The notes beneath the pieces were generated by a model. That model was given only the letters and a program-made list of their open reading frames with translations, made no database searches and was not told the DNA's origin. The position numbers and the translations under genes were made by a program. A DNA stretch of 64,000 bases from NCBI GenBank assembly GCA_944325605.1, contig CALVAX010000002.1:212496-276495 (forward strand), given 5' to 3'. Shown here piece by piece: positions 53,600 through 60,268 of this stretch (position 1 is its first letter; each line of letters starts with the position of its first letter). The stretch comes from Candidatus Gastranaerophilales bacterium (lineage in GTDB: Bacteria > Cyanobacteriota > Vampirovibrionia > Gastranaerophilales > Gastranaerophilaceae).

Positions 53600-54166
53600 A
53601 TGTCAGAAAGTCTAGAAGAACTATTTTTATTCGGCGAAGAAAAAATGGAAAAAGCTATTACAGCATTAAAGCGTGAATTCGGGTCTATAAGATCAGGCCG
53701 TGCAAATCCTATGATACTGGATAAAGTTATGGTTGATTATTATGGAGTTCCGACTCAATTAAGACAGATGTCACAGGTTACTGTGCAGGACGGGACAACC
53801 CTTGTAATTTCTCCTTATGACAAGTCTATTTTGAAAGAAATCGAAAAGGCTATTATTAAAGCAGAAATCGGTATTACGCCGAACAGTGACGGAATTTGCA
53901 TCAGATTAAACTTCCCGCCTCTCACAGAAGAAAGACGTAAAGAAATAGTTAAAGATGTTAAAAAACTGGGCGAAGAAGCTAAAGTTGCAATAAGAAATGT
54001 CCGCCGTGATATGACTGATGATTTGAAAAAAATCGAAAAAGCAGACAATCTTCCGGAAGATACAGTAAAAGATAATCAGGATAAAATTCAAAAATTGACT
54101 GATAAATATACAGGTATTGTTGACAGTGCAGTTTCTGAAAAAGAAAAAGAGGTTATGACCGTATAA
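53600..54166 (+). CDS. frr: Ribosome recycling factor
   Basis: 188 residues, with AAGAGGTAAGAG upstream. SIRSGRANPMILDKVMVDYYG, SQVTVQDGTTLVISPYDKS, CIRLNFPPLTEERRKE and VRRDMTDDLKK are the family blocks. It releases ribosomes from mRNA after termination together with EF-G. It is 23 bases after pyrH and overlaps the cdsA start (TAATG). Confidence 0.95.
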   Translation: MSESLEELFLFGEEKMEKAITALKREFGSIRSGRANPMILDKVMVDYYGVPTQLRQMSQVTVQDGTTLVISPYDKSILKEIEKAIIKAEIGITPNSDGICIRLNFPPLTEERRKEIVKDVKKLGEEAKVAIRNVRRDMTDDLKKIEKADNLPEDTVKDNQDKIQKLTDKYTGIVDSAVSEKEKEVMTV

Positions 54167-55038
54167 TGGACGTAATAGGCGGTTTAAATAAAAATGCCAC
54201 GAGAATGCTCACAGGCTTTATTCTCGGAACAGTTGCAATGACATGTATTATATTAAGCGGAATTCCGCTTCTTATACTATTATATGTTTTTGTATTTTTT
54301 GCATCGAGAGAATACGTTAAAATTCTTGAGCATAAAGGGTTTTATCCGAGTTTAAAGGTTATATGCGGCGCCGAGATTGTCATTGGAATTATTGCATATC
54401 TGCAGCGGTTTGATTTGTCGGCGCTAGTAATCTCGTTTTTTTCCATAATATCGTTTATGTGGGTGCTTTTCAGAGGCAGACAGCCTTATATCGCTAATGC
54501 TGCAACAACTGTTCTCGGTATTATTTATTGCGGATGGTTCCCTTTGCATTTGATGTTTTTAAGAGAACTGTCATCTCCAAAATTCGACAGCGGGCTCGGG
54601 TTTGTTGTTATGATGTTTACAGCAATACTTATGACTGATATCGGATGCTATTATGCGGGAAGACATCTCGGCAAACATAAGCTTGCTCCTGTTGTAAGCC
54701 CTAATAAAACAATTGAAGGTTCTATAGGCGGAATAATCAGTGCAGTTCTCGGGGCGGTTGTAGTTTCATTTTTTATCGGGTTTGAATGGTATTGGGCAGT
54801 TGTTGTAGGACTTATCTGTACAGTATTTGCGCAGATCGGTGATTTATGCGAATCTCTGATAAAAAGAGATGCAGGCGTAAAAGACAGCGGCGATTCCCTT
54901 CCGGGTCATGGCGGTTTTTTAGACAGAACGGACAGCTTTATATTCACAATTCCTGTGATGTATTATGTTTGTAAGTATTTTATATTTTCCAATCAGCTGG
55001 TAAGTGATATTGCAAATATGCTAAAAGGGCTTTTTTAA
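54166..55038 (+). CDS. cdsA: Phosphatidate cytidylyltransferase
   Basis: 290 residues with about eight membrane helices. The signature SLIKRDAGVKDSG..LPGHGGFLDRTDS is at about 240-262. It makes CDP-diacylglycerol for phospholipid synthesis in the inner membrane. uppS, which often precedes cdsA after frr, is absent here. The next gene follows directly after the stop. Confidence 0.93.
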   Translation: MDVIGGLNKNATRMLTGFILGTVAMTCIILSGIPLLILLYVFVFFASREYVKILEHKGFYPSLKVICGAEIVIGIIAYLQRFDLSALVISFFSIISFMWVLFRGRQPYIANAATTVLGIIYCGWFPLHLMFLRELSSPKFDSGLGFVVMMFTAILMTDIGCYYAGRHLGKHKLAPVVSPNKTIEGSIGGIISAVLGAVVVSFFIGFEWYWAVVVGLICTVFAQIGDLCESLIKRDAGVKDSGDSLPGHGGFLDRTDSFIFTIPVMYYVCKYFIFSNQLVSDIANMLKGLF

Positions 55039-55734
55039 ATGAAATCTGTTGACGATATTTTTGGTATAAAATCTGATGATAAGACTTTGTTTCTCAGCGC
55101 AATTACTCATCCGTCTTATACGCAGGAAAAGAACCTTGAATATACAAAATGTTACGAGCGGCTTGAATTTTTGGGCGATGCTGTTCTAAAGCTTGCAGTT
55201 TCCAATATGTTGTATAAGAAGTTTCCGGAGTATCATGAAGGAGAGATGTCTAAAATTCGCTCTATTGCAGTTTCAGACAGTGTCTTGTCAGAAATATCAA
55301 AAAATATAGGTTTGGCTGATATAATTCTGGCGTCGGAACACGATGAAAAACAGGGAATAAAAAGGCTTGAATCCGTTACCGCATGCGCATTCGAAGCTGT
55401 ATTAGGCGCATATTTTCTTGATAATAAAATGGAATTGCTGGATAAAAAACTTCAGGAACTTTTTATGCCTTATATAGAAGATATTAATGCGAACTTAGAC
55501 AAATATAATGCGAAAGCATTGCTTCAGGAATATACCCAGAGTTTGACCAAAGAAACTCCGAAATACAGATTGGTGGCGGAAAGCGGGCCTGCACATAACA
55601 GAGTTTTTACTGTGGAGGTTGTCTATAATGGGGACGTAATAGCGCAGGGACATGGAAAATCAAAAAAAGAAGCTGAACAAAGATGTGCGTATTTGGCTTG
55701 CAAAAAGCTGGGAGTATTAGAATGCCAAAAGTAA
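55039..55734 (+). CDS. rnc: Ribonuclease III
   Basis: 231 residues. The catalytic signature YERLEFLGDAVLKLAVS is at about 37-53, with the second acidic pair near CAFEAVLGAYF. A C-terminal double-stranded RNA-binding domain (ALLQEYTQSLTKETPKYR.. to KKEAEQRCAYLACKKL) follows. It processes rRNA precursors and other double-stranded RNA. The end overlaps rpe by 13 bases. Confidence 0.95.
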   Translation: MKSVDDIFGIKSDDKTLFLSAITHPSYTQEKNLEYTKCYERLEFLGDAVLKLAVSNMLYKKFPEYHEGEMSKIRSIAVSDSVLSEISKNIGLADIILASEHDEKQGIKRLESVTACAFEAVLGAYFLDNKMELLDKKLQELFMPYIEDINANLDKYNAKALLQEYTQSLTKETPKYRLVAESGPAHNRVFTVEVVYNGDVIAQGHGKSKKEAEQRCAYLACKKLGVLECQK

Positions 55735-56366
55735 TCATATCACCTTCTATATTGTCAAGTGATTTTGCGAACCTCGGAAGAGATATAAGAATGGTTGAAA
55801 AAGCCGGCGCAGATTGGGTTCACATAGATGTTATGGACGGGCATTTTGTTCCGAATATTACAATCGGTGTTCCTGTAGTCAAATCAATAAGAAAAGTCAC
55901 AAATTTGCCGTTGGATGTGCATTTGATGATAGAAAATCCCGAAAAATATATAAAACCTTTTGCAGAAGCAGGCGCAAATATAATAACATTCCATTATGAA
56001 GCTGTAGAACGAAATGAAATATTGGATATTTCAGAATATATTAAAAGTTTTGGCCTTCAGTCCGGTTTAGCAATAAAGCCGGCTACAAATCCGGCGGAAA
56101 TTCTGGAATATATAGGCGGTTTTGATATGATTCTTGTAATGACCGTAGAGCCGGGGTTTGGCGGGCAGAAGTTTATAAATAAATGTGCACAAAAACTGCC
56201 ATTTTTCAGAGAATACGCCGGAGAAGAATTGATTTTGCAGGTTGATGGCGGTATAAACGCTGAAACGGCAAGAGTCTGCACCAAATTAGGCGCAAACTCT
56301 TTAGTTGCCGGAAGTTATATATTTAATTCGGAAAATGTTTCCGAAGCCATTGAATCTTTACGCTAA
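55722..56366 (+). CDS. rpe: Ribulose-phosphate 3-epimerase
   Basis: 214 residues from the ATG at 55722 (MPKVIISPSILSSDF). Metal and catalytic blocks: SILSSDFANLG, VHIDVMDGHFVPNIT, DVHLMIENP, ITFHYEA, VMTVEPGFGGQKF and QVDGGINAETA. It interconverts ribulose- and xylulose-5-phosphate in the pentose phosphate pathway. Last gene of the operon; its 3' end overlaps the convergent gene by 9 bases. Confidence 0.95.
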   Translation: MPKVIISPSILSSDFANLGRDIRMVEKAGADWVHIDVMDGHFVPNITIGVPVVKSIRKVTNLPLDVHLMIENPEKYIKPFAEAGANIITFHYEAVERNEILDISEYIKSFGLQSGLAIKPATNPAEILEYIGGFDMILVMTVEPGFGGQKFINKCAQKLPFFREYAGEELILQVDGGINAETARVCTKLGANSLVAGSYIFNSENVSEAIESLR

Positions 56367-57461
56367 ACCTCTGCGTTCTTTTCTTCTGAGGATTTCATCA
56401 GGATCTGTTGTAATTGATGTATCGGCTAAAGTCGGATCAAGTTCTTCTTCAGCAGTTCGTTCACGTCTTGACGCATTTGAAGCATTTTCGGTTTCAGTAT
56501 TTTCTGTACCGTTTGTGTCTTCACTGCTATTTGACTCATCGCCAGCAGAACTTCCATTAGTAGTGGTATCAATTCCGCCTGCGGCTTGACTAACCGAGTC
56601 AAGAGCAATTCCGTTGGCTGCTGCTGTCTGCTCGGCAATTTCCAGCCCTTGTTCTCCAATAGCTGTTGTTCTGGCTCCCTGTTCAACAGCTTCACGGCCG
56701 ACACGCTTGCCTCCAAAAATAAAGTATGAAGAACTGCCGTTCAGCATTCCCTGACCCATGCTCATCAGACTTTTTTTAGTATCCATAAGAGTGTTGCCGA
56801 TTTCTACTGTTTCATTTCCAAAGTCAATTGATGTCTGTGATGTGAATGCAGCTTCATTTACAATAGCGTCAATTTCTGCAATCTCAGCATCAAGTCCTCC
56901 TATCTGATTTTGCGCACCGGCGCCTAACGCCTGTGCTACAGCCTGAAGCCCCTGAAGTTCACCTCGCTCGCTCCTGCTTTGTAAAAATCTTGGTTTGTCA
57001 TTTTTTTCGTTTATAAGAGCGTCTATCTGCGCTTGTATGGCATCTAATTGAGTTTTAGTTTCATCACCTATTGCAACAGCCTCATTTCCAATTTGTTGTG
57101 CGGCGCTTAACAGCGGAGCCATTTCGGTTATAGACTGAAGGGTTAAATTTTCTTTATTTCGACTTTCTTCAATAAATGCTTCACCTTGTTCTTTTAGATT
57201 CATTTTGTTTCCGGTCATTTCTTCCCGTAGCTCAGTTGCGGCATTTCCGGAAGATTCTGTTTCTTTGGATTCGGACATCTCATAGGTTACATCGTCAGCC
57301 AAATCTGTTGCCGCCATTTCCTGCGCCCAGGCAAGAATTTCATCAGGAACTTCCTGCCCTTCATCCTGATACTCCAGAACTTCCGTTGCGGTTAAGTCAT
57401 TCCAATTGATGCTTAAATCCTGTGATCTTGATCCGTAATTTCCGTTAATTGCATCTACCAT
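56358..57461 (-). CDS. Hypothetical helical protein (367 aa)
   Basis: AAGGAGAAGACCAC precedes the ATG. It starts MVDAINGNYGSRSQDL, similar to the 36799 protein. Ala, Glu, Gln and Asn rich, mostly helical, with repeated heptad-like segments (QIGNEAVAIGDETKTQLDAI; SIDFGNETVEIGNTLMDTKKSL). A single small-residue patch (SSSYFIFGGKRVG) lies near 245. The C-terminal third is disordered and acidic. No signal peptide. The upstream region has TAAAGTTTTGTTAA, a sequence also seen before the 3897 gene. Function unknown; a filamentous or secreted helical protein is possible. Confidence 0.72.
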   Translation of the reverse strand: MVDAINGNYGSRSQDLSINWNDLTATEVLEYQDEGQEVPDEILAWAQEMAATDLADDVTYEMSESKETESSGNAATELREEMTGNKMNLKEQGEAFIEESRNKENLTLQSITEMAPLLSAAQQIGNEAVAIGDETKTQLDAIQAQIDALINEKNDKPRFLQSRSERGELQGLQAVAQALGAGAQNQIGGLDAEIAEIDAIVNEAAFTSQTSIDFGNETVEIGNTLMDTKKSLMSMGQGMLNGSSSYFIFGGKRVGREAVEQGARTTAIGEQGLEIAEQTAAANGIALDSVSQAAGGIDTTTNGSSAGDESNSSEDTNGTENTETENASNASRRERTAEEELDPTLADTSITTDPDEILRRKERRGLA

Positions 57462-57609
57462 GTGGTCTTCTCCTTATTTTTTGCATAGAAATACATTTTT
57501 TTAGTCGGAAATTGTTTCTGAAATCTTTAATACAAAATCACGGTTAATATCCGGAAAGCTTTGCAGGATAAAAGATGCAGGGAGATTAACAAAACTTTAA
57601 ACTGGCAGA

Positions 57610-57627
57610 AATGTAAAGATATGTAAC
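57610..57627 (+). promoter_or_regulatory. HLR1-like direct repeat (perfect match)
   Basis: AA-TGTAAA-GA-TA-TGTAAC fits the HLR1 reverse-complement consensus without mismatch and ends 98 bases before the ATG at 57726. Confidence 0.6.
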
Positions 57628-57725
57628 AAAATTCATATAAAGTGAATATAAAAAGTCAATATTTTTTTACCAAAATTTTTTATATAAGTACGAGAGATAA
57701 ATAAAGAAAAAGAGAGGCTTTAGAG

Positions 57726-57899
57726 ATGGCAAGAACATTGTTATTTACTGATGTTACAGAAAAATATAAACAAACTTCAACAGCATTAAAAGAAGTAAAA
57801 TTTGAGACAAGACAGGTTATCCGCAAAACACTTGTAGAAATGATGAGGCAGTCATTCTTTCACGGTGCAAGCAGATACGGAACCAATTTTATAGCATAG
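57726..57899 (+). CDS. Small basic protein (57 aa)
   Basis: AGAGAGG lies about 10 bases before the ATG. The product begins MARTLLFTDVTEKYKQTSTA, continues with a basic helix (VRKTLVEMM-type) and ends in FFHGASRYGTNFIA. No cysteine or clear membrane helix. The gene has its own HLR1-containing promoter region and is followed by hairpins, which together with codon-like composition support it despite its size. Family not recognised. Confidence 0.7.
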   Translation: MARTLLFTDVTEKYKQTSTALKEVKFETRQVIRKTLVEMMRQSFFHGASRYGTNFIA

Positions 57900-57918
57900 C
57901 GGTTTTGATATAAAACCG
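57900..57918. terminator. Small hairpin after the 57-aa gene
   Basis: CGGTTTT-GATAT-AAAACCG directly follows the stop at 57899. No T-run, so it may stabilise the mRNA end instead of terminating. Confidence 0.5.
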
Positions 57919-57996
57919 TGGGTTATGCAAAATGCAGCCCGTTGGAAATTAAGGATAGGAAAGGCAAATTAAAAGGATAGGAATGGAAGATAAGTT

Positions 57997-58022
57997 AAGA
58001 CCGGTAAATCCGGTCTTTTTTA
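57997..58022 (+). terminator. Rho-independent terminator
   Basis: AAGACCGG-TAAAT-CCGGTCTT followed by T5. It reaches the 3' end of tspO on the other strand. Confidence 0.85.
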
Positions 58023-58421
58023 TGTGTTCAGATTTAAAAGAATTTTATTCAGGATGCAGGCAAATCCGACCCATAAAAGATACGGAATTTGTAAAAATCC
58101 CGCTAAAAATGACAGTTTAAAAAAGAAAAATATCATAACAGCCACAAGTATTAAAAGAACAATAGCAACTACAAGTGCTTTTTTAATGTTATGTTCTGTA
58201 AAGAAGGCCTTTGTCCAGTATAGATTAAGCGCAAGCTGAAGGAAGAATATTCCGGCTGCAATGTATTTATCTGTTGAAACAGGTTTCAATAATATAATTA
58301 TGAAGGAAGCAAGCATTAATAAAAACAGGACGCCCCATATATATTTAAAAATCCATTTCGGCGGCTGAAAATCTGGTTTGTTCAGATTATTTAAAAAATT
58401 ATCATCATAACTATAGAACAT
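58020..58421 (-). CDS. tspO: TspO/MBR-family protein
   Basis: 133 residues from the ATG at 58421 (MFYSYDDNFLNN). A longer frame to 58499 would use a TTG and pass through a hairpin (CCCGAAAGT..ACTTTCCGGG), so it is disfavoured. Conserved parts: KPDFQPPKWIFKYIWGVLF near the N-terminus, AGIFFLQLALNLYWTKAFF, and PYLLWVGFACILN at the end. Membrane helices at about 28-48, 55-76, 80-100 and 105-128. TspO binds porphyrins and tryptophan-like ligands in the membrane and modulates stress or pigment metabolism. Confidence 0.85.
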   Translation of the reverse strand: MFYSYDDNFLNNLNKPDFQPPKWIFKYIWGVLFLLMLASFIIILLKPVSTDKYIAAGIFFLQLALNLYWTKAFFTEHNIKKALVVAIVLLILVAVMIFFFFKLSFLAGFLQIPYLLWVGFACILNKILLNLNT

Positions 58422-58575
58422 AAATTTATTATAAAAAACGATAGCGGAAGAAAAAATCCCGGAAAGTGCTGATACTTTCGGGCAATAAATTTGTAACAAA
58501 AAATGAAGAAAAGTGTGATGAAAAATATATAATCGGGTATATAAATAGTATATACAAATTGGAGAGAAGTTTTAT

Positions 58576-58884
58576 ATGTCGATTAATGCATTATCAATGT
58601 CGTGTTCATACTGGGGCGGAGTGTCATCAGCAGACAGCGAGTATCAGGAAATTATCAGAAAGCTGAGAGCATACGGGGTTTCGCCGAGCGGAGATTTTTA
58701 TGCAGATAAGGCAAAACTCAACAAAATCGAACAGGCAAAAGACAGTCAAAATGCTCAGTTTGCCGATGCCCGAAAAGAAAAAGAAAAATCTGCATCAGAT
58801 GTTCAAAATACCGGTATAGTTGACAAAGGTGAAGGCACTGAACAATTAGCAATGTTAAATAAATTGCAGCTTGGGCTTTTGTAG
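58576..58884 (+). CDS. Small hypothetical protein (102 aa)
   Basis: GGAGAGAAGTTTTAT precedes the ATG. It starts MSINALSMSCSYWGGVSSAD, then a helical, Lys/Gln-rich body (ADKAKLNKIEQAKDSQNAQF), ending LNKLQLGLL. The N-terminal 30 residues and length resemble small secreted helical proteins, but no signal peptide is seen. TTGTAACAAAA lies 76 bases upstream, a half-match to the HLR1-like sites. Probably co-transcribed with the 58919 gene. Family not recognised. Confidence 0.72.
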   Translation: MSINALSMSCSYWGGVSSADSEYQEIIRKLRAYGVSPSGDFYADKAKLNKIEQAKDSQNAQFADARKEKEKSASDVQNTGIVDKGEGTEQLAMLNKLQLGLL

Positions 58885-58918
58885 AGGCAAAAAATATTTT
58901 CACAGGTTTTAAGACAGT

Positions 58919-59497
58919 ATGGATGGTATATCGTTTACATCATTAATTAAGCCTGTAAAAACTGAAAAATTTATGCTTAAAACAGACCTTATACCGCTGT
59001 GTAATTTTGTAGATTACCCATGGACGTGCAAGGAAAGCAGAAAAGCGCAAAGTGCTTTTACAACAGGTGTTGAAGATTGTACAGTATGCGGCATTACTGA
59101 CGGGAAAGATGTTTTAATGATGCATATATGCCCGACCAAGGCTGCGAATGCGAATTTTTCTGATATATCAGACTTTATAAAAGATAAAGTGGATTTAAAA
59201 AAAGATAATTTAAATGCCCTTGTCGCAGGCGGGAAATTTAATCCGGATGATAAAAGAAGTCTGACGTTGTTCGATAATTTTGTCAAATTTTTGCAGCAGC
59301 ATAACATTCCGGTGAGTTATCTCAGGGGCGGGGATGTTTATGAAAGTGTAGATATTGCATACACAAGCAGTTCTGATGAGTGGATTATAGCAAGCAGATA
59401 TCTGGATCCTTTTATAGAGAAACTTAATCCTAAGGAAGTGCTGGGGAAAATTTTTCCAAAAATTTCAGTTTCAGATTGTGATGAAATAACTTATTAA
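58919..59497 (+). CDS. Hypothetical protein (192 aa)
   Basis: 34 bases after the 102-aa gene on the same strand. The sequence looks like a globular alpha/beta protein with a hint of the CheD or YfiH-like layout (VEDCTVCGITDGKDVLMMHICPTKAAN), with paired cysteines at the start. No firm family match. A perfect bidirectional terminator follows 9 bases after the stop. Confidence 0.7.
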   Translation: MDGISFTSLIKPVKTEKFMLKTDLIPLCNFVDYPWTCKESRKAQSAFTTGVEDCTVCGITDGKDVLMMHICPTKAANANFSDISDFIKDKVDLKKDNLNALVAGGKFNPDDKRSLTLFDNFVKFLQQHNIPVSYLRGGDVYESVDIAYTSSSDEWIIASRYLDPFIEKLNPKEVLGKIFPKISVSDCDEITY

Positions 59498-59506
59498 AAC
59501 AAATAA

Positions 59507-59536
59507 ACGGCGTTTTTAATTGATTAAAAACGCCGT
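59507..59536. terminator. Bidirectional terminator
   Basis: ACGGCGTTTTTAA and TTAAAAACGCCGT pair perfectly, between the convergent 192-aa and 166-aa genes. Confidence 0.85.
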
Positions 59537-59559
59537 AAACAAAATATACATATAAATTA

Positions 59560-60060
59560 TTATAAGCCAAGAGCAATTTTATTATTTGTTGAAATCATAT
59601 TCATCGCAGAATACATGCTTGCCTGCGACGTTTGAACGGAATCATACCTGTCTTCAAGACTGTTAAGCTGAGCCAGATATGATGACAGCTGTGTTAGTAC
59701 AGAAGGATTGCCCTCAGCGTCTTCCAGCATAACTTCAAGTTCGCTGCCGATATCATCAAGAATTTCGTCAACAGTTGCTTCGCTTGAAACAGAAATCCCG
59801 ACAGATGAAGCAAGTGATTTTGCCTCAGACAGAATTTCGCTTTCGGAAGAATTGCCCTGTTGATTTCCTTGTTTTGCCTCGTTTTCCGCTTCTTTTGCTG
59901 CGATTTTAGCTTTTGCATCAGCTTCAGTCATCCCATCAGTAACCGTAATTCCAAGAGCTTCTAATCTCGCTTTTGTGTCGTTTGAAAGTGAAGATTTTTT
60001 GCCTAACACTTCACCTGCAGCTGAACTTCCGGCGTTAACTGCGGAAATAGATGTTGTCAT
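59560..60060 (-). CDS. Hypothetical protein (166 aa)
   Basis: AAAGGACGGCTAGGT precedes the ATG. It starts MTTSISAVNAGSSAAGEVLG and then has LSNDTKARLEALGITVTDGMTEADAKAKI, a compact helical segment. The C-terminal half forms predicted helices (VLTQLSSYLAQLNSLEDRYD). Ala/Ser/Glu rich, no cysteine, no membrane helix. It resembles, in style, the small proteins around it. Its upstream region carries TAAAGTTTTT on the same strand. Function unknown. Confidence 0.72.
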   Translation of the reverse strand: MTTSISAVNAGSSAAGEVLGKKSSLSNDTKARLEALGITVTDGMTEADAKAKIAAKEAENEAKQGNQQGNSSESEILSEAKSLASSVGISVSSEATVDEILDDIGSELEVMLEDAEGNPSVLTQLSSYLAQLNSLEDRYDSVQTSQASMYSAMNMISTNNKIALGL

Positions 60061-60268
60061 ACCTAGCCGTCCTTTCTTTAAATATACCCTCTTCTTAAAA
60101 ATTTAAGATACTTCTTGAGTTACGGTTTGTTTTTTGAAAAACTTTAGGGTTTGTGAATGAATATTAAGAGATTTTTAATTTCAATAAAATATTAAGTTTG
60201 ATAGTATCTTAGTTGCGGAGGCGATATCTTTTTGTTACTCTTAAAACAAGTTTTTAAGGGGGCATAAA

